From contig NZ_BBIW01000020.1 of NCBI RefSeq assembly GCF_000732325.1, positions 1 through 63,008 on the forward strand: 63,008 bases of DNA. Direction: 5' to 3'. A model generated the notes under the pieces. It made no database searches. It worked only from the letters and a program-made list of their open reading frames with translations, and was not told the origin of the DNA. A program made the position numbers and the translations under genes. The number at the start of each line of letters is the position of its first letter. Position 1 is the stretch's first letter. The stretch is from Paenibacillus sp. TCA20. GTDB taxonomy: Bacteria; Bacillota; Bacilli; Paenibacillales; Paenibacillaceae. Positions 39,436-48,100 of the stretch are shown here, in pieces.

Positions 39436-40772
39436 AGTCCGCACAAGGAAGAACAGAAATCATTGCAAATGACTTATCTGAGATCGGCTTAATAAATGAT
39501 GATGAGAAGATATGGTTGCAGAATTTGTGCCTTTATCTCGATAAAGAACTGTTCACAATTCGTCTCACTGACAAATCGGATGATGAGCCAGTAATCGAAT
39601 TTCGCCATGGACGCTGGTATGCGGGAAGGTATGTTGGAGAGATCCAATATATGGGGAGAACTCTACGTATAACACCACGTTATGAAAGCTCTTTTCATCG
39701 TTGGATTAGCACTATATGGGGAGTGCGAATGATCCAGAGTAAGGGCTCCTATCGTAATGCGAATATGTGGCTGTGGGAACTAATAGCCCGAATTTGGGGT
39801 GAGCAGCTTATCCGTGGAGCCAAGCATGGGTTACCGTATACTCGAATGGAAGAAACACTGAAGGCTCCATCTCTGCGCGGTCGTATGAAAGTGATGGAAA
39901 CGGCTCTAGAGATAGGCAAGGGAACGAATCGACTTGCAAGTCTATCCAGGTCCAAGGTTGTTCATCCTGACATTGCGTACATACTCAGCAACGGTTATAG
40001 AAGAATTAAGAAGGAATTGGGGCATCGAAATGCACATAACTGGTTGTCCGACAGAGGAAGGGAAATCATAGGCCTTTTACTCCAATCCGAAGGGTGTAGA
40101 AGCTATAAAACCATTTATAAGATTCCCAAAATTAAATACACCCCCATCCTGGAATCCTATCGCCCCGTTGTTGATTTGACTTTGAGGATTTTGCAACAAA
40201 AATCATTTGGGGTCTCTTCAAACGGGGGCCAAGAAGTAACAGGAACCCTCTTGGATATGGCTGAAATTTGGGAGCTTTATGTTTATCATCTTCTAAGAAA
40301 TGCTCTAGCAGGGATAGAAGTGATCCATACTGGACGAGTTAGAGAAGCCGTTGGCAATTTGTTTGTAAACAGGAACGGGAAGAAAATAGCTTCTTTAAAG
40401 CCGGATTTTATTATACGGATGCCATCTTCGAAACAAGTGCTAGCGGTAGTCGATGCAAAATATAAGCACACTTTTGTAACGTTATCAAAACCAACGGGTT
40501 TGGAACGAAATGATTTGTACCAGATTCATGCGTATATGGATGCTTTCTCCGATCATGGGTATTCGGCTCCGGGTATTCTGGTATATCCAGATGAAAACGA
40601 TGCTGAAATTCGGCGATATCAACAAGGGAATCCGTGGTTTTCATCTCAACTGAAAAGCAACCTTTATTTTTATGGGGTTAATGGTGAATTAGGCGAAGAG
40701 GATTCGGATAACGGGCTGACCCCATCTGAAGAGCAATTCTGCATGGGAGTTCGAGAATTGCTGGGGAATTAG
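39432..40772 (+). CDS. mcrC: McrC nuclease subunit of McrBC
   Basis: 446 aa, McrC family. The N-terminal region (YAGRYVGEIQYMGRTLRITPRY) contacts McrB rings, and the C-terminal PD-(D/E)XK nuclease shows LKPDFIIR near residue 321 and VVDAKYKH near residue 338. ATG 39432 overlaps the mcrB stop, giving tight coupling. McrC stimulates McrB GTPase and cuts DNA carrying modified bases. It is intact; whether the complex works depends on the mcrB frameshift. No terminator follows directly. Confidence 0.9.
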   Translation: MKSAQGRTEIIANDLSEIGLINDDEKIWLQNLCLYLDKELFTIRLTDKSDDEPVIEFRHGRWYAGRYVGEIQYMGRTLRITPRYESSFHRWISTIWGVRMIQSKGSYRNANMWLWELIARIWGEQLIRGAKHGLPYTRMEETLKAPSLRGRMKVMETALEIGKGTNRLASLSRSKVVHPDIAYILSNGYRRIKKELGHRNAHNWLSDRGREIIGLLLQSEGCRSYKTIYKIPKIKYTPILESYRPVVDLTLRILQQKSFGVSSNGGQEVTGTLLDMAEIWELYVYHLLRNALAGIEVIHTGRVREAVGNLFVNRNGKKIASLKPDFIIRMPSSKQVLAVVDAKYKHTFVTLSKPTGLERNDLYQIHAYMDAFSDHGYSAPGILVYPDENDAEIRRYQQGNPWFSSQLKSNLYFYGVNGELGEEDSDNGLTPSEEQFCMGVRELLGN

Positions 40773-40793
40773 TAGTGAAGAGGAGGGCGAAAA

Positions 40794-41021
40794 ATGAAAT
40801 GAAAGGTAATATTCAGATGTACGTTAGAAGAATATCCATCACAATTTTGATACCCTGTACATCCTGGTTACGATAAAGCGTGTTTGTTTGGACTGATCCA
40901 GTACCTTATAGCCACTGATATCAGAAAGTTCATAACCATACAAGACTTTGTAACAGAGGACGTAAAGACATATTATTCCGATCCAGAAGGAATTATTAGT
41001 TTTTTTTGTCGAATAGACTAA
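40794..41021 (+). pseudogene. Degenerate small ORF with two in-frame TGA codons
   Basis: GAGGAGG lies a few nt before ATG 40794, yet the third codon is TGA (40800) and a second TGA stands at 40848. Otherwise the frame is open for 75 codons and reads as ordinary protein (for example YPVHPGYDKACLFGLIQYL and IQDFVTEDVKTYY). It ends at 41019-41021. It is most simply a decayed small gene between the McrBC and Mokosh modules. I do not recognise the family. Confidence 0.45.
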
Positions 41022-41035
41022 TGGTTTATTATATC
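41006..41035 (+). promoter_or_regulatory. Candidate promoter of the Mokosh operon
   Basis: TTGTCG (41006-41011) and TATATC (41030-41035) are 18 nt apart, in an AT-rich stretch. No better promoter lies nearer to the gene, since a hairpin occupies 41064-41085. A transcript from here would carry that hairpin in its leader. Confidence 0.4.
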
Positions 41036-41063
41036 ATTAGAGTCGACTGTATTAGATGGGATG

Positions 41064-41092
41064 ACGGTTACCCAAGGGTAACCGTTTTGTCT
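41064..41092 (+). terminator. Perfect hairpin before mkoA: terminator or attenuator
   Basis: ACGGTTACCC (41064-41073) and GGGTAACCGT (41076-41085) are perfectly complementary, followed by TTTTGTCTT. It may end the mcrBC transcript 290 nt after mcrC, but it lies only 44 nt before the mkoA start, leaving too little room for a promoter downstream. An attenuator in the mkoA leader is therefore possible. Confidence 0.6.
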
Positions 41093-41128
41093 TAAATACA
41101 AAAAATGAAAGTAAACTGGAGGATTTAC

Positions 41129-44100
41129 ATGGTAAACAATGGTTGGCTTGACCAATGCAATGTAACTGCTTTACTTGAGGTCAACCCACGCTTTACTTTT
41201 AGCGAGGTATTGCACAATCCTTCTGGCAAATCAGCTTTAGTGTATCAATACCGACTGGATGCTTCATTGAATGAAGATGTAGCTTGGAATGATTTCTATA
41301 TCCAGATGGATATGCTGAAGCGCCTTGAACAAGTAGGTGCTCTTTCACTTCTCTCTTACGGGCAGCATAGGATTGATGAGGGAGTCTCCTCTTATTTTGT
41401 AGCAGTGGAGAAGCCATCACAATTTCGACGATGGGATCAGGCCTATCCTGACATCTTGAGATTAGATTTATCCAAGAGGATTCGCATCTGGATGGATCTC
41501 GTTGAGCATATAGCACAAATCCACGGCATTTTATCTTATCATGGGCGGCTCTGTCCTGAGGATGTATGGATCGAGTTGGCGGAAAAAGGCGGAACGGCCA
41601 ATTATATTTTCCCTGGTATACAGCAATGGCGAATGAAGCAATTTTTCTCGTTGGAAGAAGATTGGAGCTGCTGCGCTGACTACACCACGAGGACTTCTAT
41701 GAAAAAATCGTATCGAAGTGCGTCAGACGATCGTTATGCGTCAGGCTGTTTTCTCTTTACACTGGTGTTTCCGGGAAAGTCGATACCTGATTCGGACCAG
41801 GCACTGCATGCTTATGAATCGGAGTGCGATTCCGGGTTGTTCACCATCTTATCGGCTTTGTGGGATTCCGTAAAGGAAACACCACTTTCCGTCATTCTCG
41901 AGATGGCCAACCGCTATTTATCCCAGAAGATGGACGAGGTCGTCTGGACAGTAGGCTGGCACGCGGATGAATCGGCCGGTCTGTTGCAGCGCTCTGATCT
42001 GTCTCGCGAGGAGTGGGAGCAGCGGTTTGGGACCGATGCAGCGCCTGAATCTTACTTGTACAGTCGATTCGATTCACAGAACCGAAGGATGCTTCTTTAT
42101 GTTATTGGATCGACTTATGAGTGGATCTTTCAAGTGAATGCGGGCAAACAAGGCGGGCCGGATTTGATCATTCAAGACTGCGGTGAAAAATCACCTTTCG
42201 AGAGAGAGAGGGCTAAGGAACGCGCTAAGAGGTTTCGCGGTGGATGGACCTTTGATAGACGATCCGATTCAAAAACATCAGGAATTTCTCTGCTGGAGTA
42301 TATTAAGAGCGAGTCGATTATGTCGAATTCGAAACGGGCTCAGAACCGGCAGACAAGAGAAGTGTTTGACCAATGGGAGGATGTTTTACGCCTGCAGCTA
42401 GAGCGGCTGAATGCGGATGATAAGCGGTACGCATACCGTGAATGGAGGCTGATTGAAGATGGTTCAGTGCTGGAGGTTCAGCTTCTGGTCGAACGGCAAC
42501 TATCTTTCGCGGCAGGAACGGAAATGATGTTTGTCACCGACAAAGCTCAGCACCCGGCAGGCCGTTACATCCGACAGGAAGGCAATAAGGTTTATTTGGA
42601 AACCGTAAGAGATTACGGCTCTGAAGAGCTTCCCGAGCTTGGCGACTTATGCGAAAACACGCAGCGGGAAAAAATTCAGCTGAATCGGCAGCGTCAAGTG
42701 CTGCAGCAATTCAGGATGGGGCGCAAAATCAACCGATTGCTTCTAGAGCATTTAGTAGAGCCCGCACATGCGAATACATATCCGGCTTCTACTATAAGCA
42801 CGTATCAAAATGTAAACCAAGATCAGAAACTCGCGCTTCAGGCCGCTCTGGGTGCCGAATCGATCTTTTTACTGCAAGGACCGCCCGGCACGGGCAAAAC
42901 GACATGGATTACGGAACTCATGTTGCAAATTTATCGCCGTGAGCCGAAGGCCCGCATTTTGCTGGCATCGCAGTCCAATGTGGCCATCGATCATGCCTTC
43001 TCTAAATTTATGAAGATTGTCGAACAGCATGCGCATGAATTCCGCCAAGCGCCTATTGCTGTGCGGATTGGGAATGAAAAGATCGGAGAGAGTGTACAAC
43101 AGTGGACGATCGATCCGGCTCTTCAGCGTTGGGTCGAGCATCTGGAGGATAATGTGGACGGTAAAATATGGTCCATTATGGATCGAATCCAGGATCCGGC
43201 CCGCTATAACCGTGTATTGGACATTTATAACGATTGGAAGACGATGTTCGGCAAAGATGATGAGATGAAGCCGTTGTTTCTGGCTCAATCTCCGACCTTG
43301 ATCGGTGCTACTTGTATGGGAAGCTATCCTTTGTACCAATGGGATTTGTCGTTCGATTGGGTCATTATCGATGAAGCAGGGAGAGCAACGCCGCCGGAAT
43401 CGCTTCTCCCAAGTATCAACGGCAAGAAGGTCGTCTTTGTAGGCGACCACAAGCAGCTTCCGCCGGTTATTGACCGGTTCTTGGATGAAGCCGGAGAGGA
43501 TAAGTTGAAAATTAACTCGCTGAAAGTCAGCTTGTTCGAAGATTTGTTCAAGCGAATCCATACGGACAGTCGAGCTACCCTTCAGACGCAATACCGGATG
43601 CATCCCGCGATTGCACGAATGGTATCCGCGCTATTCTACTCGGATACGCCATTGAAGCCGGGTTGTACCGAAGAAGAAAGGGCGTCGGGAATTCACGACT
43701 GGAAGCCGATAACCTGGATTCGTACGGATGATCATCAGCAGGCTGCGGAAAAGCAGCTGGGCACATCCTATTTCAATCTAGCTGAGGTCAATGCTGTTCA
43801 AAACGCATTGCTGAATTTAGATAAGTGTCTGGAAGATACGGGAACGCGAAAATCAGTGGCCGTTATTACGGGATATATGCCGCAGCGAAATAAACTGCGC
43901 GAAGCGATTGATGTATTAAAGCTGGAGCATCTAGAGGTAGAGGTTGACACTGTGGATGCATTCCAAGGACGAGAAGCTGACCTCGTACTATACAGTATGG
44001 TGAGGAATAACAGTGAACGCAATCTTGGCTTTCTAAGGGATGAGCGAAGAATGAACGTTGCCCTCTCCCGCGCGAGGGAGCTGCTCGTTATGATCGGAAG

Positions 44101-44212
44101 TACGGAGATGGCAAGAGGATTAACCCCTCAGCACATCGTCCGAGGGATTTACGACTACATAGCAACCGATCGCGATGCAGCGATTCGTTCCTGGAAGGAG
44201 TTGCAGCCATGA
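41129..44212 (+). CDS. mkoA: MkoA-like: pseudokinase-SF1 helicase fusion of type I Mokosh
   Basis: 1027 aa from ATG 41129 (GGAGG 7 nt upstream; the ATG at 41105 has no site). Residues 1 to about 240 resemble a protein-kinase fold, with YHGRLCPEDVW where HRDLKPxN should be, so catalytic Asp and Asn appear lost. The C-terminal half is a COG1112/UPF1-like SF1 helicase: GPPGTGKTT (~584), IDEAGRATPPES (~747), VGDHKQLPPV (~772), TQYRMHPAIA (~823), DAFQGREADLV (~942) and NVALSRARELL (~977). A kinase-like domain fused to a COG1112 helicase followed by a PLD nuclease is the type I Mokosh arrangement. Its stop overlaps the next start by 4 nt. Confidence 0.82.
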   Translation: MVNNGWLDQCNVTALLEVNPRFTFSEVLHNPSGKSALVYQYRLDASLNEDVAWNDFYIQMDMLKRLEQVGALSLLSYGQHRIDEGVSSYFVAVEKPSQFRRWDQAYPDILRLDLSKRIRIWMDLVEHIAQIHGILSYHGRLCPEDVWIELAEKGGTANYIFPGIQQWRMKQFFSLEEDWSCCADYTTRTSMKKSYRSASDDRYASGCFLFTLVFPGKSIPDSDQALHAYESECDSGLFTILSALWDSVKETPLSVILEMANRYLSQKMDEVVWTVGWHADESAGLLQRSDLSREEWEQRFGTDAAPESYLYSRFDSQNRRMLLYVIGSTYEWIFQVNAGKQGGPDLIIQDCGEKSPFERERAKERAKRFRGGWTFDRRSDSKTSGISLLEYIKSESIMSNSKRAQNRQTREVFDQWEDVLRLQLERLNADDKRYAYREWRLIEDGSVLEVQLLVERQLSFAAGTEMMFVTDKAQHPAGRYIRQEGNKVYLETVRDYGSEELPELGDLCENTQREKIQLNRQRQVLQQFRMGRKINRLLLEHLVEPAHANTYPASTISTYQNVNQDQKLALQAALGAESIFLLQGPPGTGKTTWITELMLQIYRREPKARILLASQSNVAIDHAFSKFMKIVEQHAHEFRQAPIAVRIGNEKIGESVQQWTIDPALQRWVEHLEDNVDGKIWSIMDRIQDPARYNRVLDIYNDWKTMFGKDDEMKPLFLAQSPTLIGATCMGSYPLYQWDLSFDWVIIDEAGRATPPESLLPSINGKKVVFVGDHKQLPPVIDRFLDEAGEDKLKINSLKVSLFEDLFKRIHTDSRATLQTQYRMHPAIARMVSALFYSDTPLKPGCTEEERASGIHDWKPITWIRTDDHQQAAEKQLGTSYFNLAEVNAVQNALLNLDKCLEDTGTRKSVAVITGYMPQRNKLREAIDVLKLEHLEVEVDTVDAFQGREADLVLYSMVRNNSERNLGFLRDERRMNVALSRARELLVMIGSTEMARGLTPQHIVRGIYDYIATDRDAAIRSWKELQP

Positions 44213-45585
44213 AATTGCTGGATCTCGCACAGCAGCAAGAGTTTGCGATCCCCGGGGCGCGTTTGGTTGCCTTCTATGAGAAAGATTTTCCCGTTTACCG
44301 GATGGAGCTGGCTATACGCGTGCGGGGCAAGAGAGGTATGAGCCTGCTAGCGCAATTTGTGCTGCGGTTGATTAAAGAGGAGTTTCATGAGGAGACTGAT
44401 CTGGCAGACTTTTTCGGTGTGCCGCTGGGGGAACTGCGCAAATGCCTGGGCGAATTATCCGCACTTTCTTATATCATCGAAGTTCCAACCTTGACCGGCC
44501 GCATTTACAAAATAAACCCGAAAGGTCTGGAAGCGCTGGAGCTGGACCGAATCGTTACGACCAGGGAAGAGATTTTTACAGTAAAACTGGATGCGATTTC
44601 AGGCAAATGGCATCATCTACACTCCATCGGTTCTTATGCGCTGCGAGCGGATTCAGGAAATACTCTAAGACCATATGTGCCTGCTCCGACTTTGTATGAG
44701 GTATCGCAGCATTTCTCAGAACTTAAGGAACTGTATAAAGACTATAAAAATCGTTACCAGCAAAACGAGAAGACCGAGCTCGATGATATCGTCGGCATTC
44801 CAGGCAATGTGTATACCGAATATCAAAGGTTGCGACTGTTGGTGTATCGAACGGAGGAAGGGAAATTTATTTTCCAAGTGTTTGACCGGCATCATTATGC
44901 CCCAGAATATTCCGGGCCCTTGGCCCAGATGGCTGAAAGCGGTGTAGAGATCTGGGAGATGACGGAGCTTCCAGCTTCTATTCGCGATGAATTGCCACTG
45001 CCGCATCAGTCTGGGACAACCGGACCATATGAGGAGGAAAAGGCTCTGAAGGAGCTGTGGACAGCTTTCGATGTACCGAAGCTGGAAGATCGACCTGAAG
45101 TTAACGGGGCTGTATACCCTCTTACTACGACTGAGCATTTTGCTAAGATGCAGGAAGCACTGGAGAATGCGGAGCATACCGTGTACATCGTCAGTCCATG
45201 GGTTTCCAACGAGGTAATCGATGAATTATTCCCAGTGATGAAATCGTTTCTGAGAAGGGGCGGCCATCTCTGGATCGGATATGGCTACCCGCATGATGAG
45301 GAATATAAGGGCAAGCGAACGGAGAAAGCTGTTAAGCAGCTCAAAGAAAAACTGGCCTCCAATCGATTCCATGCGGTCCGGCTGGGAGATACCCACGAGA
45401 AAATACTAATTTGTGACGATAAATTCGCCATCGTCGGCAGCTATAACTGGCTCTCCTTCAGAGGGGACCGTAAGCGCGGGTTTGTCGCCGAGACCAGCCT
45501 CTATGTTGGTATTCGGGATGTGGTGCTACAGCTAGTCGAGCGAGTGCGCAGAAGGTTTGATAAGAAAGAAGGCGGGAGTCAGTGA
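44209..45585 (+). CDS. mkoB: MkoB-like phospholipase-D-family nuclease of type I Mokosh
   Basis: 458 aa. The C-terminal third is a PLD domain with one HxK motif: THEKILICDD (~395-404), then IVGSYNW and RKRGFVAET. The upstream VYIVSPWVSNEVID block is typical of PLD-type nucleases. The N-terminal 300 residues, starting with a possible winged-helix-like section, have no match I recognise. It overlaps mkoA by ATGA and the next gene by GTGA, so all three are coupled. In Mokosh the helicase probably detects phage nucleic acid and the PLD protein cleaves it. One HxK motif implies action as a dimer. Confidence 0.8.
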   Translation: MKLLDLAQQQEFAIPGARLVAFYEKDFPVYRMELAIRVRGKRGMSLLAQFVLRLIKEEFHEETDLADFFGVPLGELRKCLGELSALSYIIEVPTLTGRIYKINPKGLEALELDRIVTTREEIFTVKLDAISGKWHHLHSIGSYALRADSGNTLRPYVPAPTLYEVSQHFSELKELYKDYKNRYQQNEKTELDDIVGIPGNVYTEYQRLRLLVYRTEEGKFIFQVFDRHHYAPEYSGPLAQMAESGVEIWEMTELPASIRDELPLPHQSGTTGPYEEEKALKELWTAFDVPKLEDRPEVNGAVYPLTTTEHFAKMQEALENAEHTVYIVSPWVSNEVIDELFPVMKSFLRRGGHLWIGYGYPHDEEYKGKRTEKAVKQLKEKLASNRFHAVRLGDTHEKILICDDKFAIVGSYNWLSFRGDRKRGFVAETSLYVGIRDVVLQLVERVRRRFDKKEGGSQ

Positions 45586-47621
45586 CGGAGCGATTAACAA
45601 TAGAGGCTCTGAAAAAGATAGTGCAAGCTGATGGGGCAGGTGGGCGCAGTTCTGGAGACACGATCAAACTTCTTATCAAAGAAGCTTCATTTGATTGTCT
45701 GGAGTGGCTCGTATCAGCTCCGACTGAGCTTGAGAAACGGCAGATTTTCGATGGTGGCGAAATGTCGATAGAAATAAAAAAGTGGAAGAAGGCACCATGG
45801 GAGGAGGCGCTGTTTCATCACCTCATTCCGCATATTGTGTTTTATGAGTCGGTGTCCAATTCTAAGTCTGAGCATACGTTAGCCAATTTTCATCGCTCAC
45901 TCACTCGGGTCCACAGCCGATATCCGGACGATTGGAACCTGTTTATTGATCGACTGAAGACATGGCAGGCATGGTTATGGGGGGCACAGCAAGCTGAGGC
46001 TGAATTCCCATATGCTGAGATCAAGACTGGGATAGAGACATACATTGCAAATAAAATTTCCCAATCGGAGAATAAAAAGGTTCAACAAGCACGGAAAAAT
46101 CTGGATAAATTCCTGTTGGGATTTGAAGAGTGGAGGAGCAACCGCCGATATGGTCCCAGTGAAAGAGTTGAACCAGAGCGGCCAAGCAAGTTAATCGAGC
46201 TCGAAGTGTTGAGACAACCAGATTGGTCGCTGCCGGATGGTGAGGACGACTTAGCAAAGTGGTTGAAGTCCCAGGCGGATTTGGTGGTGAAAAGCTTAAA
46301 ATATCATTACCATGTACAATCAAGTCTAGTTGGCATTGACTATTCTAAGCTTGCGAAGCTAACGTTTGCTATACCGTTCCTGACTGTATATGACAATTCT
46401 ATTGAGAAGGTATTGGAGGCGATTGAGCTTTATATTCGGTGGAGGAATCCGCAAGACGATGCACTCGATACTAAATCGCCCCGAAGTGAAAGAGCGCTCG
46501 GAGTAAGCATGAAAGTGTTGAGCATGTTAGGATTGATGGCGCATTACGATCGTTTCGTGGAGATACTGGAGAAGCGGCTTACACTGCAGGAGATCGACGA
46601 TGTAGAGGGCTTCGTCAGGTATTTTCATACAGATACAGGATTGCTGGAATATTTGGCATCCGATGCGATCTTGGGCGAGATGTTTGCCGCAGCATTCACT
46701 AGTTTGCTTGTGAAGGATGAATTTCCATGGGAGGACGCTTTTACCTCGCATCGTAAAACGGCCTATCGGCTTGTTCAAAAGGCGATTTCCGGCGACCGGC
46801 AAGTGGAGCTTATCCTCAATAGATTAGCGGGGCGAATAGGGGAGACGGTAGGGAAATTCCCTTCCTTTATTCGAAGCGGCTTGATAGAGCAGGGAGAACT
46901 GGAATGGCTGTTTGTCATCGAACCTCGCAACCTGAGAGGGATGCTGGGCCCTATAGAATTCGTAAATAACAATGAGGAACTGCTGCAGCGAATATTGACA
47001 AGTTTTTTGGAGGTTCACTGGTACAAGAGGGACCGAAGCAGCTTGAACGTAATATATTGCCGGTACTGGCAATATGCATTCGAGTACGTACCCGCCTTTC
47101 GAGAAGATATACGGTGGCTCGCTTTGTACGGATGCCACGGGGGAGACGCAGCTTACATCAAGGACTGGGTGTTCGAGCCGCAGGTTCAGAACGATATGCT
47201 CCACCACCTGAAACAATCTTGGGACAAGCTTCCTTTACAGGGCTTAGAGGCTATTGGAGCTCATTACTTGTCTGACGCCGGGCTGGAGGAGTTGTTGATG
47301 GATCTTTACGCTTGTAGGGGAGATCAGATATGGCCTGTTCAGGAAGTGTTGAGAGCATTCGGTTGCAGCATAATCGGAACCGATCACGATGGGAGAGCCC
47401 TGTCTTCGGAGCAGCTGCAAAGTATGGTTCGTCAGCACCCAGAACGTTTTGAGCTGGAGACTGCTTTAAGTGAAATGTCCGGTATTACTTTTCGTTACGA
47501 GCTCGTGGAACCAGGCTTGCTGATGAAGAACAGTCGTGTCTTGGTTCGCTCTGTCGTACGCGGGGAGATTGAAAACGAAGAAAAGCTGGACGATATATTT
47601 AACGGCTTATTCAATCTATAA
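45582..47621 (+). CDS. Unknown protein coupled to Mokosh, 679 aa, with shared C-terminal domain
   Basis: I do not recognise this 679-aa, mostly helical protein. It starts at GTG 45582, overlapping the PLD gene stop, so it is translated with Mokosh. The last ~75 residues (LQSMVRQHPERFELE ... EEKLDDIFNGL) closely parallel the C-terminus of the next gene product (LREQVHRNPRMFELE ... DEELDEFLAEL), showing a shared domain. No nuclease, P-loop or membrane motif is visible. A role as an adaptor or Hsp70 client/partner is possible because an Hsp70-like gene closes the operon; this is inference. Confidence 0.7.
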   Translation: MTERLTIEALKKIVQADGAGGRSSGDTIKLLIKEASFDCLEWLVSAPTELEKRQIFDGGEMSIEIKKWKKAPWEEALFHHLIPHIVFYESVSNSKSEHTLANFHRSLTRVHSRYPDDWNLFIDRLKTWQAWLWGAQQAEAEFPYAEIKTGIETYIANKISQSENKKVQQARKNLDKFLLGFEEWRSNRRYGPSERVEPERPSKLIELEVLRQPDWSLPDGEDDLAKWLKSQADLVVKSLKYHYHVQSSLVGIDYSKLAKLTFAIPFLTVYDNSIEKVLEAIELYIRWRNPQDDALDTKSPRSERALGVSMKVLSMLGLMAHYDRFVEILEKRLTLQEIDDVEGFVRYFHTDTGLLEYLASDAILGEMFAAAFTSLLVKDEFPWEDAFTSHRKTAYRLVQKAISGDRQVELILNRLAGRIGETVGKFPSFIRSGLIEQGELEWLFVIEPRNLRGMLGPIEFVNNNEELLQRILTSFLEVHWYKRDRSSLNVIYCRYWQYAFEYVPAFREDIRWLALYGCHGGDAAYIKDWVFEPQVQNDMLHHLKQSWDKLPLQGLEAIGAHYLSDAGLEELLMDLYACRGDQIWPVQEVLRAFGCSIIGTDHDGRALSSEQLQSMVRQHPERFELETALSEMSGITFRYELVEPGLLMKNSRVLVRSVVRGEIENEEKLDDIFNGLFNL

Positions 47622-47645
47622 AATTCCGACAGGGGGGACACAAAG

Positions 47646-48080
47646 ATGTTTGCTTCTATCAAAAGATATTTCCAACGAAAAAGGAAGTACGAGCTCGGTT
47701 TTACGAATGAACAGGTAGCCGCTCTTCAGCGGCTTAGCGGACAATATTTGCTCCGTCTGGAGGACGCCACTAGAATGTTGCCCGAAATCTCGCAGGAACT
47801 TGAAGCTTTTTTCTGTAAGAAAGGAGAGGGCTGGGAATGGTTCCCCGATCGTTGGGATGGGAAGCATCTACGAGAGCAGGTTCATCGGAATCCTCGAATG
47901 TTTGAACTAGAGAATACAATTCCGGACCTTGATGGTCACAACGTTGAATTTCGTCTGTCGGAGCTTGGGATTCGAAGCATGCGGGACGGTTCTGTGCTGT
48001 GCAGAGCAAAGCTTTACGTTTATAAAGAAAGAAGTGATGAAGAGCTTGACGAATTTTTGGCGGAACTTGCAAAAATCTAA
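47646..48080 (+). CDS. Unknown small protein sharing the C-terminal domain of its upstream neighbour
   Basis: 144 aa, ATG 47646 with AGGGGGG upstream. After a basic N-terminus (FASIKRYFQRKRKYELGF), residues from about 70 to the end align by eye with the C-terminus of the 679-aa protein: H/Q-x-N/H-P-x-R/M-FELE, then a hydrophobic strand and an acidic LD-rich ending. It lies between that gene and the Hsp70-like gene with gaps of 24 and 20 nt, so it belongs to the operon. I cannot name the family. It might compete with or anchor the larger protein at a common partner. Confidence 0.7.
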   Translation: MFASIKRYFQRKRKYELGFTNEQVAALQRLSGQYLLRLEDATRMLPEISQELEAFFCKKGEGWEWFPDRWDGKHLREQVHRNPRMFELENTIPDLDGHNVEFRLSELGIRSMRDGSVLCRAKLYVYKERSDEELDEFLAELAKI

Positions 48081-48100
48081 GACAGAAGGGGATAAACTGG

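Noticed and set aside
40794..41021. TGA recoding (selenocysteine or Trp) in the small ORF
   Set aside because: Two TGA codons, one at codon 3, and neighbouring genes use TGA as a normal stop.
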